From: Bog-473 sp963753115
GTDB lineage: Bacteria; Actinomycetota; Acidimicrobiia; Acidimicrobiales; RAAP-2
Length of the DNA stretch: 64,000 bases
Assembly (NCBI GenBank): GCA_963753115.1
Contig: CAVWBB010000013.1
Coordinates: forward strand, 186,001 to 250,000
Direction of reading: 5' to 3'
Positions 9,090 through 16,689 of the stretch are shown here, piece after piece. Each line of letters begins with the position of its first letter. Position 1 is the first letter of the stretch. Position numbers and translations under genes: made by a program. The notes under the pieces are model-generated. The model was given only the letters and a program-made list of their open reading frames with translations, was not told where the DNA came from and made no database searches.

Positions 9090-10426
9090 GCGCCGTGCCG
9101 CCGGAACAGGGTGATGCGGTCCTCACCGATCTTGGCCCGCAGCTCGGGGTCGTCGATGCCGAGGCCTTCCTCCGGGGCGAGGCACAGCACGCCGATCTTT
9201 CCTTCGTGCAGGTTGTGGTGGACCTGGTAGGCCGCCTCGCCGACCTGTTCGAGCGGGTACACGGCGGAGAGCGGCGGGAGGACCTTGCCGTCGCAGATCA
9301 GCTTGTTGGCGTCCCACGCCTCGCGGTAGTTGGCGAAGTGCGAGCCCTTGATCGTCTTGAGCTTCATCCAGAGGTGGCGGTTGTCGTATTCGATCATGTA
9401 GCCCGACGTGGCGGCGCAGGTGACGATCGTGCCCGCCCGCTTGCAGGCGAAGACCGAAGCCCCCATCGTCTGGCGGCCAGGGTGCTCGAACACGATCTCG
9501 GGCTCCGAGCCGACCAACCCGCGGATGTCCTTGCCGAAGCGGCGCCACTCCGACTCGTCCTGGGTGTGCTCGTCCGACCAGAAGCGGTAGTTCGCCGCCC
9601 TGCGGTCGATGACGGCTTCGACCCCGAGGTCGTTGAGGAGCTTGACCTTCTCGGGTGACGAGACGACGCCGATGGGCGTGCCGCCGCCGTTCAGCACGTG
9701 CTGCACCGCGTAGCTGCCGAGGCCACCGCTGGCGCCCCACACGAGCACCTTGTCACCCTGGGTCATGCGGGCCCCGTTCGGCGAGACCAGCATGCGGTAG
9801 GCGGTGGAGTTGCACAGCGCGTTGATGGCGGCCTCTTCCCAGCTGAGGTGCGTCGGCTTGGGCATGAGCTGGTTGGCCTTCACGAGCGTGATGTCGGCCA
9901 GCCCGCCGAAGTTCGACTCGAAACCCCAGATGCGTTGGTTCGCCGCCAACATGGAGTCGTCGTGGGCCGACGGGTCCTGGTCGTCGACGTAGTTGCAGTG
10001 GACCGTGACCTTGTCGCCCACCTTCCAGTTGCGCACCTGCGAGCCGGTCCGCAGGACGACGCCGGCGGCGTCGGAGCCCACGACGTGGTAGTCGAGCGCA
10101 TGGCGAGCGGCCCAAGGCCCCTCCTTCGCCAGGCGGTCCAGGAAGCCGAACGTGGGGAGCGGCTCGAAGATGGAGGTCCAGACGGTGTTGAAGTTGATCG
10201 ACGATGCCATGACCGCGACGTAGGCCTCGTCGGGCGCCAGCTCGGGCAGCGCCACCTCCTCGACGTGGAGGGATTGGCGGGGGTCCTTGGCGGAGGATTC
10301 CATGCCGTCGAACATGGCCGTTTCACTCCGTTTGACCAGGGCAGCCCGGTAGGAATCGGGCATCGCGAGCCCGGCCAGCTCGTCGGCGGACGCACCGGCC
10401 AGGGCAGCAGTGAGGATGTCGCTCAT
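9086..10426 (-). CDS. ccr: Crotonyl-CoA carboxylase/reductase
   Basis: A 446-residue medium-chain dehydrogenase/reductase, the usual length for Ccr. It catalyses NADPH-dependent reductive carboxylation of crotonyl-CoA to ethylmalonyl-CoA, the key step of the ethylmalonyl-CoA pathway. A GroES-like domain comes first (SINFNTVWTSIFEP, DYHVVGSDAAGVV), then the Rossmann domain with VWGASGGLGSYAVQ, then HPGRQTMGASVFACKRAG. The start MSDILTAALAG at 10426 is the family's normal beginning; the open frame continues further upstream only as the shadow of the divergent thiolase gene. It is followed by the epimerase with a 4-base overlap. The 78-base divergent region holds a candidate operator that may affect both directions. 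Confidence 0.95.
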   Translation of the reverse strand: MSDILTAALAGASADELAGLAMPDSYRAALVKRSETAMFDGMESSAKDPRQSLHVEEVALPELAPDEAYVAVMASSINFNTVWTSIFEPLPTFGFLDRLAKEGPWAARHALDYHVVGSDAAGVVLRTGSQVRNWKVGDKVTVHCNYVDDQDPSAHDDSMLAANQRIWGFESNFGGLADITLVKANQLMPKPTHLSWEEAAINALCNSTAYRMLVSPNGARMTQGDKVLVWGASGGLGSYAVQHVLNGGGTPIGVVSSPEKVKLLNDLGVEAVIDRRAANYRFWSDEHTQDESEWRRFGKDIRGLVGSEPEIVFEHPGRQTMGASVFACKRAGTIVTCAATSGYMIEYDNRHLWMKLKTIKGSHFANYREAWDANKLICDGKVLPPLSAVYPLEQVGEAAYQVHHNLHEGKIGVLCLAPEEGLGIDDPELRAKIGEDRITLFRRHGA

Positions 10427-10504
10427 GTGACCTGACGATAGTTGGCCCGTAAGATGGAGTTTCCGACCGGTAACCAGACCGGCGGGAATGCGGAGGTGCA
10501 AGGA
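10427..10504 (+). promoter_or_regulatory. Divergent ccr/thiolase promoter region with inverted-repeat operator
   Basis: Rightward, a possible -35 GTGACC (10427-10432) and -10 TAAGAT (10450-10455) are 17 bases apart. Next to the expected start site is TTTCCGACCGGTAAC (10460-10474), an imperfect copy of the inverted repeat found before the hydroxyacyl-CoA dehydrogenase gene. GGAGGT at 10492-10497 is a strong ribosome site 7 bases before the thiolase ATG. Repression by a TetR-type regulator is inferred, not shown. Confidence 0.5.
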
Positions 10505-11689
10505 ATGGCCGAGGCCGTCATCGTTGCCGGGGCCCGGACCCCGATCGGGAAGCTGTCGGGTGCGCTGGCCGGATTTACTGCCATGGACCTGGGTGGGTTC
10601 GCCATCGCGGAGGCGCTGTCGCGCGCCGGTGTCTCCCCCGACCAGGTCGACCACGTCCTGATGGGCCAGGTCATCCTGGCCGGGCAGGGGCAGATCACCG
10701 CCCGCCAGGCCGCCGTCAAGGGCGGGATCCCGATGACGGTCCCCGCCAACACCATCAACAAGGTGTGCCTCTCCGGCCTCAACACCATCTACCTGGCCGA
10801 CCAGATGATCCGTGCCGGCGACGCCGACATCGTCGTTGCCGGCGGCATGGAGTCGATGACGCAGGCCCCCTACCTGCTGCCCGGGGCTCGGGCGGGCTAC
10901 CGCATCGGTGACGGCGCGGTGATCGACTCCATGATGTACGACGGTCTCACCGACTCGTTCGACCACATCGCCATGGGTCTCTCGACCGAGCAGCACAACG
11001 CCAAGGTCGGCGTCTCTCGGGAGCGCCAGGACGCCTTCGCCGCCGCGAGCCACGAGAAGGCCGCCGCCGCTGCCAAGGAGGGTCGCTTCGCCGAGGAGAT
11101 CGTCCCGGTGCAGGTGCCCCAGCGCAAGGGCGACCCACTGCTGGTGGACACCGACGAGGGTGTGCGCCCCGGCACGACGGCCGAGTCGCTGGGCGCGCTG
11201 AAGCCCGCCTTCGACAAGAACGGGACCATCACCGCGGGCAACGCGTCGCAGATCTCCGACGGCGGCTGCGCGGTCGTCGTGATGTCGGCGGCCAAGGCGA
11301 AGGAGCTCGGGCTCACGCCGCTGGGCCAGGTCGTCGGCTACGGCATGGTGGCCGGGCCGGACAACTCGCTGCTGACGCAGCCGTCCCGGGCGATCGCCAA
11401 GGCGGCTGGCAAGGCCGGCGTCGACGTCGGTGCCATCGACCTCTTCGAGATCAACGAGGCCTTCGCCGCCGTCGGCCTCGCCTCAGTGGACGACCTGGGC
11501 ATCGACGAGGACAAGGTCAACGTCAACGGTGGCGCCATCGCGTTGGGCCACCCCGTCGGCATGTCCGGCGCCCGGCTGGCGCTGACCGCGCTGCTCGAGT
11601 TGCGCCGCCGTGGTGCGTCCACCGCAGCCGTGGCGCTGTGCGGCGGCGGCGGCCAGGGCGACGCCGCCATCCTGCGCTCGCTGGCCTAG
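10505..11689 (+). CDS. Acetyl-CoA C-acetyltransferase (thiolase)
   Basis: A 394-residue thiolase II, which condenses two acetyl-CoA to acetoacetyl-CoA or runs in reverse. Acyl-carrying C88 lies in NKVCLSGL. The active-site His is H349 in ALGHPVG, and the second Cys is C379 in ALCGGGGQG. The ATG at 10505 is chosen because GGAGGT lies 7 bases upstream and MAEAVIVAGARTPIG is the family start. With the ccr, dehydrogenase and ecm genes nearby it could feed the ethylmalonyl-CoA route or serve beta-oxidation or polyhydroxybutyrate synthesis. Its stop overlaps the stop of the convergent phosphatase gene. Confidence 0.95.
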   Translation: MAEAVIVAGARTPIGKLSGALAGFTAMDLGGFAIAEALSRAGVSPDQVDHVLMGQVILAGQGQITARQAAVKGGIPMTVPANTINKVCLSGLNTIYLADQMIRAGDADIVVAGGMESMTQAPYLLPGARAGYRIGDGAVIDSMMYDGLTDSFDHIAMGLSTEQHNAKVGVSRERQDAFAAASHEKAAAAAKEGRFAEEIVPVQVPQRKGDPLLVDTDEGVRPGTTAESLGALKPAFDKNGTITAGNASQISDGGCAVVVMSAAKAKELGLTPLGQVVGYGMVAGPDNSLLTQPSRAIAKAAGKAGVDVGAIDLFEINEAFAAVGLASVDDLGIDEDKVNVNGGAIALGHPVGMSGARLALTALLELRRRGASTAAVALCGGGGQGDAAILRSLA

Positions 11690-12279
11690 GAGCGCCGCCC
11701 GGTCAGGGCCCTCAATAGGGCGGACCCAGCAGGGCAATCAATTCTTGCCGTCCCGGTCGCCACGTCGGCCCAATGGGCGGTGGCGAAGGAGTACACGCCG
11801 AGCGCGCACGTGGGGAAGCCGTGCCGCACTGCGCTGGAGAGGCCCTTCTTGTCCCGCGCCGACAACAGACTCTGCGAGAGGGTGTGCGCCGTCGGGTTGT
11901 GGCCGACCACCATGGCCGCTGCGACGTCGTCGGGCAGGGCGCGCAGGAAGGCGAGCACCTCCTCGGGTTCGGCGCCGTAGAGCGCCTCGTCGAAGCGGCA
12001 CTCGGGGGGGTCGGTGACGTCGGCCAGGACCAGTTCGGCCGTCGCCGACGTGCGGGCGGCCGGCGACACCAGCGCGACCTGTGGCCGGGGGACGCCCTTG
12101 AGGCCCGGTCCCAGCGCCTGGCCGGACCCGGCGAACAGGCGCCCGAGCGCCGTGGCATCGCGCCGACCCCGCGGCGCCAGGACACGGTCGAAGTCAGAGC
12201 CGCCGGGCGGCGGGTCGGCCACCGTCTTGGCGTGGCGTAGCAGCCACAAGGTGCGCCCACCCGGCGTCGTCTGCGGCAT
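11686..12279 (-). CDS. SixA-like phosphohistidine phosphatase (histidine phosphatase superfamily)
   Basis: A 197-residue protein with the RHAK motif near the N-terminus (catalytic H16) and the second conserved His in VVGHNPT, as in SixA and related histidine phosphatases. It may remove phosphate from phosphohistidine or from small phosphorylated molecules; the substrate is not predictable here. Its ATG overlaps the stop of the aspartate kinase gene (TGATG), so the two are co-translated. It converges with the thiolase gene. Confidence 0.85.
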   Translation of the reverse strand: MPQTTPGGRTLWLLRHAKTVADPPPGGSDFDRVLAPRGRRDATALGRLFAGSGQALGPGLKGVPRPQVALVSPAARTSATAELVLADVTDPPECRFDEALYGAEPEEVLAFLRALPDDVAAAMVVGHNPTAHTLSQSLLSARDKKGLSSAVRHGFPTCALGVYSFATAHWADVATGTARIDCPAGSALLRALTGRRS

Positions 12280-13490
12280 CAGCCCAGGGCGAAGGCCGCA
12301 TGGAGGGTGCGGACTGCCCGTTCGACGTCGGCTTCGGCGACGATGCAGGAGGTCCGGATGGTCGAGGTCGAGATCATGTCGATGTTGATCTCCTCGTTGG
12401 CGAGCGTCTCGAACATGGTGGCGGCGATCCCGGGGTGCGACTTCATCCCGACCCCGACGAGCGAGACCCGGGCCACGTCCGAGTCCGCCGTGACCCCCGA
12501 CGCCCCCAGCTCGTCGGCGTGGGCCCGGGAGGTCTCCACCGCCACGGGCAGGTCGGCGGTGGGGACGGTGAACGAGATGTCGGTCGTCCCGTGGGTTGAC
12601 GTGTTCTGCACAATCATGTCGACGTTGATCGACTTGTCGGCCAGCGCCCGGAAGAGCCGGGCCGCGACGCCGGGCCGGTCCGGGACCCCGCTGACGGTGA
12701 CCTTGGCCTCCGAGGTGTCGTGGGTCACTGCGGTGACGACGGCGTCTTCCATGTCTGCATCCTCCTCCACCACCCAGGTGCCGGGCTCCCAGGTGAAGCT
12801 GCTCCGGACATGCAGCGGGACATTGTGGTTCCGGGCGAACTCGACGGCGCGCAACATCAGGACCCGCCCGCCGGTGGCCGCCATCTCGAGCATCTCCTCG
12901 AAGGAGATCCGGTTGATCCGGTGGGCTTCGGGCACGATCCGGGGGTCCGCCGTGAAGACCCCGGTCACGTCCGTGTAGATCTCGCAGACGTCCGCCTCCA
13001 GGACGGCGGCCAGGGCGACGGCGGTGGCGTCGGACCCGCCCCGGCCGAGGGTGGTGATCTCCCGAGCCGCCGAGACGCCCTGGAACCCGGCCACGACCGG
13101 GACCTTCCCGGCGGCGAGTGCCTCGCGCAGGCGATCGCCCTTGACCTCCTTGATCTTGGCCCTGGTGTGGTCGTCGTCGGTGATGATGCCCACCTGGCTC
13201 CCGGTGAAGGAGGAGGCGTCGACGCCGAGGTCGGCCAGGGCCATGACCAGGAGCGACATGGAGATGCGCTCGCCGGTGCTGACGAGCATGTCGTACTCGC
13301 GGGGCGGCTGGGTGGCGCTGACCGAATTGGCCAGGTGGATGAGGTCGTCGGTGGTCTTGCCCATGGCGCTGACCACGGCCACCACCTCGGAGCCCTGCCG
13401 GCGCGTGCGGGCGATGTGGTCGGCCACGGCACGGATCCGATCGGCGTCGCCGACCGAGGTGCCCCCGTACTTCTGGACGACCAGTGGCAT
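12279..13490 (-). CDS. lysC: Aspartate kinase
   Basis: A 403-residue aspartokinase that phosphorylates aspartate at the entry to lysine, threonine and methionine synthesis. The N-terminal kinase motif KYGGTSVG, then VSTGERIS and GRGGSDATAVALA, mark the catalytic domain (about 1-245). Two ACT domains follow (about 265-403), which normally bind the feedback inhibitors lysine and/or threonine. The start MPLVVQKYGG at 13490 is the family standard. In many actinobacteria an internal start gives a separate beta subunit; I could not establish one. The aspartate-semialdehyde dehydrogenase gene that often follows is absent; a SixA-like gene is there instead. Confidence 0.95.
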   Translation of the reverse strand: MPLVVQKYGGTSVGDADRIRAVADHIARTRRQGSEVVAVVSAMGKTTDDLIHLANSVSATQPPREYDMLVSTGERISMSLLVMALADLGVDASSFTGSQVGIITDDDHTRAKIKEVKGDRLREALAAGKVPVVAGFQGVSAAREITTLGRGGSDATAVALAAVLEADVCEIYTDVTGVFTADPRIVPEAHRINRISFEEMLEMAATGGRVLMLRAVEFARNHNVPLHVRSSFTWEPGTWVVEEDADMEDAVVTAVTHDTSEAKVTVSGVPDRPGVAARLFRALADKSINVDMIVQNTSTHGTTDISFTVPTADLPVAVETSRAHADELGASGVTADSDVARVSLVGVGMKSHPGIAATMFETLANEEINIDMISTSTIRTSCIVAEADVERAVRTLHAAFALG

Positions 13491-13600
13491 CCGGACGAGG
13501 CTACAGACTGCGCACCGGTCCGATGGCCCCCCGGCTCGCCGGTTGCCGCCCCGGTTGCCCGGGCGGGGGAGGGCGATCCGATGCCGGCCCGGCGATTGGG

Positions 13601-13606
13601 TAGGGT
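13601..13606 (+). promoter_or_regulatory. Leaderless-type -10 element of the membrane cyclophilin gene
   Basis: TAGGGT ends 8 bases before the GTG at 13615. That distance puts the transcription start at or next to the start codon, and there is no convincing Shine-Dalgarno sequence. Similar TA(N)3T hexamers at this distance occur before the acyl-CoA carboxylase, hydroxyacyl-CoA dehydrogenase and glmS genes in this window. Confidence 0.4.
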
Positions 13607-13614
13607 CTCGGGCC

Positions 13615-14412
13615 GTGCCCAGCGACAAGAGAGCCCGTCAGCGCGCGGCCAGAGAGGCGCGGCTGGCCGCCGAAGCTCAGAGCCAGAAGCGCCGCAAGCA
13701 GATCCGGAACGGCGTCATCATCGTGGTCGTCGTGGGGGTGATCGTCGGGATCGTCTTTCTGGTTTCCGGTGGGAACAGCAACAACAATGCCTCCAACGCC
13801 AAGGCGACCACGCCGCAGGAGAAGGCGAACGAGGTGGCGGTCAAGGCGGGTTGCCCCGCCAGTACGAAGACCACGGTGAACACCCAGAAGTACCCGTCGG
13901 CACCGGCCATGACGATCGACACGTCCAAGACCTACACCGCCACGGTCGTGACGACCACCGGTACCTTCGACATCACGCTCGACGCCAAGACGGCCCCGAC
14001 CACGGTCAACAATTTCGTGTTCCTGGCCAACAAGGGCTACTACCACTGCGTGATCTTCCACCGCGTCATCCCCCAGTTCATGGACCAGACGGGTGACCCG
14101 ACGGGCACGGGTCAGGGCGGTCCGGGGTACACGATCAAGGACGAGAACCCGCCGAAGGCCGCCAACGCCGCACAGCAGTACCCGCTCGGATCGGTGGCCA
14201 TGGCCAATACGGGGCAACCCAACTCGGGTGGGAGCCAGTTCTTCATCGTCGCCGGGCCACAGGGCGAGGGACTCCCGAACACCTACGCGCTCTTCGGATC
14301 CGTCACCTCGGGTATGAACGTGGTCGACACCATCAACAAGCAGGGTTCCGCCCAAGGCGTCCCACCGGACGTCACGCAGCGCATCATCTCCGTCACCATC
14401 CACGAAAGCTAA
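13615..14412 (+). CDS. Membrane-anchored cyclophilin-type peptidyl-prolyl isomerase
   Basis: A 265-residue protein: a basic cytoplasmic N-terminus, one membrane helix (about 32-53), a linker, and a cyclophilin domain outside the membrane (about 100-265). It should isomerise X-Pro bonds in exported proteins. Cyclophilin motifs visible are VNNFVFLA, FHRVIPQFMDQTGDPTGTG, SVAMANTGQPNSGGSQFFI and YALFGSVTSGMNVV. The GTG at 13615 is the first start that leaves the charged N-terminus intact; the longer open frame is antisense to aspartate kinase. It is followed 13 bases later by a second, soluble cyclophilin. Confidence 0.9.
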   Translation: MPSDKRARQRAAREARLAAEAQSQKRRKQIRNGVIIVVVVGVIVGIVFLVSGGNSNNNASNAKATTPQEKANEVAVKAGCPASTKTTVNTQKYPSAPAMTIDTSKTYTATVVTTTGTFDITLDAKTAPTTVNNFVFLANKGYYHCVIFHRVIPQFMDQTGDPTGTGQGGPGYTIKDENPPKAANAAQQYPLGSVAMANTGQPNSGGSQFFIVAGPQGEGLPNTYALFGSVTSGMNVVDTINKQGSAQGVPPDVTQRIISVTIHES

Positions 14413-14425
14413 GGACGCGCAGACC

Positions 14426-14983
14426 ATGGCCACCCCCACCGCACCAGCCGTCGACGGCTCGAGCCCGCAGCAGCGCAAGTTCGATGAAGAGCCTGCGATG
14501 TTCATCGACCCCACCAAGCGCTACGTGGCGACCATGGTCACCTCGCACGGCACGATGGTGATCGCGCTCGACGCTCTGGCCGCACCGAAGACCGTGAACA
14601 GCTTCGTGTTCTTGGCCCGCTACCACTACTACGACGGCATCGTGTTCCACCGCATCATCCCGGGTTTCGTGCTCCAGGGCGGCGACCCCACCGGGTCGGG
14701 CTCCGGCGGCCCCGGCTACCGGTTCGACGATGAACTGCCGGCGGAAGGCCGCTACAAGGTCGGCTCGCTGGCCATGGCGAACGCGGGACCGAACACCAAC
14801 GGCAGCCAGTTCTTCGTGATCAGCGGTCCTGACGGGGTGCGCCTGCCACCGCTCTACGCGCACTTCGGCGAGGTCGTGACCGGGCTCGATGTGGTGGAGA
14901 GGATCAACGGGGTCGGCAGTCGTTCCGGCACGCCCACCGAGCGCGTCGTCATCGAGAGCGTCACCATCGAGGAGAAGGACTAA
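14426..14983 (+). CDS. Cytoplasmic cyclophilin-type peptidyl-prolyl isomerase
   Basis: A 185-residue soluble cyclophilin, paralogous to the gene just upstream but without the membrane helix. It has VNSFVFLARYHYYDGIVFHR, then QGGDPTGSGSGGPGYRFDDE, SLAMANAGPNTNGSQFFV and YAHFGEVVTGLDVV, the standard order of active-site segments. The two genes form a likely pair of prolyl isomerases acting outside and inside the cell. A weak ribosome site (AAGGA) lies in the 13-base gap. Confidence 0.92.
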   Translation: MATPTAPAVDGSSPQQRKFDEEPAMFIDPTKRYVATMVTSHGTMVIALDALAAPKTVNSFVFLARYHYYDGIVFHRIIPGFVLQGGDPTGSGSGGPGYRFDDELPAEGRYKVGSLAMANAGPNTNGSQFFVISGPDGVRLPPLYAHFGEVVTGLDVVERINGVGSRSGTPTERVVIESVTIEEKD

Positions 14984-15006
14984 CTAGCCGGTCGATCTCG
15001 GGCGCT

Positions 15007-15693
15007 TCAGCTCCCGAGCGCGCCCAGCCCCTCGGTCTGGACCCCACCGACGAACACGGCTGGCGTTCCCGCTCCCTCGGAGCGCCAGGAGCCCTTGCCG
15101 TCCCTGATGAGCGCGGTCCGCGCCGGCAGGGCCACGACGGGCAGCGCCGCCGGAGCCATGGCCACTGTCCGCTCCAACTTCTGGCCGTGGGCATCGTCGT
15201 GCTCGTCCCCGAAGTGGGGGACCACCGTGACGTTGTCGACGAGGCCCAGCCCGAGCGTCAAGGCGCCGCCGCGCGGGTCGGCCATCGGGTCGGTCAGCAC
15301 CATGGCCCCGGCGCCCGCCCCGGCCACGACGGCACCGCCGGCGAAGGCCCGCAGGAGCGCCTCGAAGACGGCCGACCTCTTCAGCACGGCGCGCAGGTGC
15401 AGCGGCGAGCCCCCCGAGAGATAGATGAAGCGGGCGCCCGCCAGGGTGGCGGCCATGCCGGCGTCCTCGGAGGAGGCCCGGTCCACCACCATCAGCCCCT
15501 CCACCCGAGCCCCCAGCGGCTCGAACCATTCGGCCGCCCGGAGCACGACCCGCTCCGGGTGCTGGTACGCGGCCGCGGTCGGCAGCACCACCACGTCGGT
15601 CCCCCCGGAGGCCTGCAGCAGGGAGGCGTCGAAGGTGCAGCCCTCGGTCCATTCATCGCCCCCGACCAGGGCCAGCGTGCCTGACGTGTCCAT
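15007..15693 (-). CDS. Cyanophycinase-like (peptidase S51 / class I amidotransferase-fold) protein lacking the catalytic Ser
   Basis: A 228-residue protein of the cyanophycinase family. It starts MDTSGTLALVGGDEWTEGC and carries VVVLPTAAAY, FIYLSGGSPLHL and a C-terminal VPHFGDEHD segment. In active S51 enzymes the nucleophile elbow reads roughly A-G-x-S-A-G-A; here it is VAGAGAGAMVL, with Gly where Ser is expected. As written, the protein should be unable to act as a serine hydrolase, so it may be a binding protein or an inactive paralogue. The much longer open frame to 18321 is only the antisense of the dehydrogenase and mutase genes. It is divergent from the dehydrogenase gene. Confidence 0.78.
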   Translation of the reverse strand: MDTSGTLALVGGDEWTEGCTFDASLLQASGGTDVVVLPTAAAYQHPERVVLRAAEWFEPLGARVEGLMVVDRASSEDAGMAATLAGARFIYLSGGSPLHLRAVLKRSAVFEALLRAFAGGAVVAGAGAGAMVLTDPMADPRGGALTLGLGLVDNVTVVPHFGDEHDDAHGQKLERTVAMAPAALPVVALPARTALIRDGKGSWRSEGAGTPAVFVGGVQTEGLGALGS

Positions 15694-15730
15694 GGGGCCA
15701 CTCTTGCACGCGCCGGCACCCGCTCTCGCT

Positions 15731-15760
15731 TCGACGCCCGTGGTTACCGACCGGTAAACT
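15731..15760 (+). promoter_or_regulatory. Promoter of the 3-hydroxyacyl-CoA dehydrogenase gene with overlapping operator
   Basis: The inverted repeat GTTACCGACCGGTAAAC (15743-15759; arms TTACC and GGTAA around a GACC centre) overlaps a -10 element TAAACT (15755-15760) that ends 8 bases before the ATG. A possible -35 TCGACG is at 15731. A near copy lies at the thiolase promoter. Location over the -10 suggests repression by a dimeric TetR-like regulator, perhaps sensing an acyl-CoA. The regulator gene is not in the window. Confidence 0.55.
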
Positions 15761-15768
15761 CGCCGCCC

Positions 15769-16623
15769 ATGTCGATCACACGGGTGGGAATCATCGGTTC
15801 GGGAATCATGGGAGCGGGCATCGCAGAGGTGGCGGCCGCAACGGGGCACGAAGTCGTGCTGCGCAGCCGGAGCGCGGCGGGCGCCGACGCCATGGTGGCG
15901 GGCCTCGCCCGCTCGTTGGCCAAGCAGGTCGAGAAGGGCAAGCGCACGGAGGAGGAAGCGGCCGAGATCACGGGCCGGGTCCGCGCCACCACGCACCTGG
16001 GCGAGCTCGTCGATGTCGATCTCGTCATCGAGTCGGTCGTCGAGGATCTCGGAGTGAAGAAGGAGCTCTTCGCGGAGCTCGACAGCATCTGCAAGCCCGA
16101 GACGATCCTGGCCACCAATACGTCGACGCTCCCGGTGGTGGAGATGGCGATGGCCACCGCTCGGCCCGACCTGGTGTGCGGGATCCACTTCTTCAACCCC
16201 GCACCGGCCATGGCCCTGGTCGAGGTCGTGCGGCCCATCACCGCGAGCGACGCCACCATGGCGGCGGCGGTCGCCTTCGCCGGTGCCTGCGGCAAGGACC
16301 CGGTCGAGGTCAAGGACCAGGCGGGCTTCATCGTCAACGCGCTGCTGTTCCCCTACTTGAACAACGCCGTGCGCCTCCTGGAACAGGGCGTGGCGACCAA
16401 GGAGGGCATCGATGCCGCCATGAAGGGGGGCTGCGGGTTCCCCATGGGGCCGTTCGCCCTGCTCGACCTGGTGGGCCTCGACACCTCCCTGGCCATTCTC
16501 GACGCGCTCTACGAGGAGTACCGCGACCCCAACTACGCGGCGGTGCCCCTGCTCCGGCGCCTGGTGACGTCCGGGCAGCTCGGCCGCAAGACCAAGAAGG
16601 GCTTCTACGACTACAACCGCTAG
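15769..16623 (+). CDS. 3-hydroxybutyryl-CoA dehydrogenase
   Basis: A 284-residue 3-hydroxyacyl-CoA dehydrogenase that interconverts acetoacetyl-CoA and 3-hydroxybutyryl-CoA. NAD(P)-binding GIIGSGIMGAGIAEVAA is at the N-terminus. The catalytic His sits in GIHFFNPAPAMALVEVV, after ILATNTSTLPV. The C-terminal helical domain ends GRKTKKGFYDYNR, typical of the family. It stands alone under an apparently leaderless promoter with a strong inverted repeat. In pathway terms it lies between thiolase and Ccr; a crotonase is not in the window. Confidence 0.95.
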   Translation: MSITRVGIIGSGIMGAGIAEVAAATGHEVVLRSRSAAGADAMVAGLARSLAKQVEKGKRTEEEAAEITGRVRATTHLGELVDVDLVIESVVEDLGVKKELFAELDSICKPETILATNTSTLPVVEMAMATARPDLVCGIHFFNPAPAMALVEVVRPITASDATMAAAVAFAGACGKDPVEVKDQAGFIVNALLFPYLNNAVRLLEQGVATKEGIDAAMKGGCGFPMGPFALLDLVGLDTSLAILDALYEEYRDPNYAAVPLLRRLVTSGQLGRKTKKGFYDYNR

Positions 16624-16689
16624 CTGCGCGGCCGTGCTGCGAACCCGGGCACAATGGTGGGGCGCGCCACTCGTCTGGAGGTGATGTGA

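Noticed and set aside
10427..11053. N-terminal extension of the crotonyl-CoA carboxylase/reductase frame
   Set aside because: The family start MSDILTAALAG is at 10426. The upstream part overlaps the thiolase gene and its operator on the other strand and has no homology-like features.
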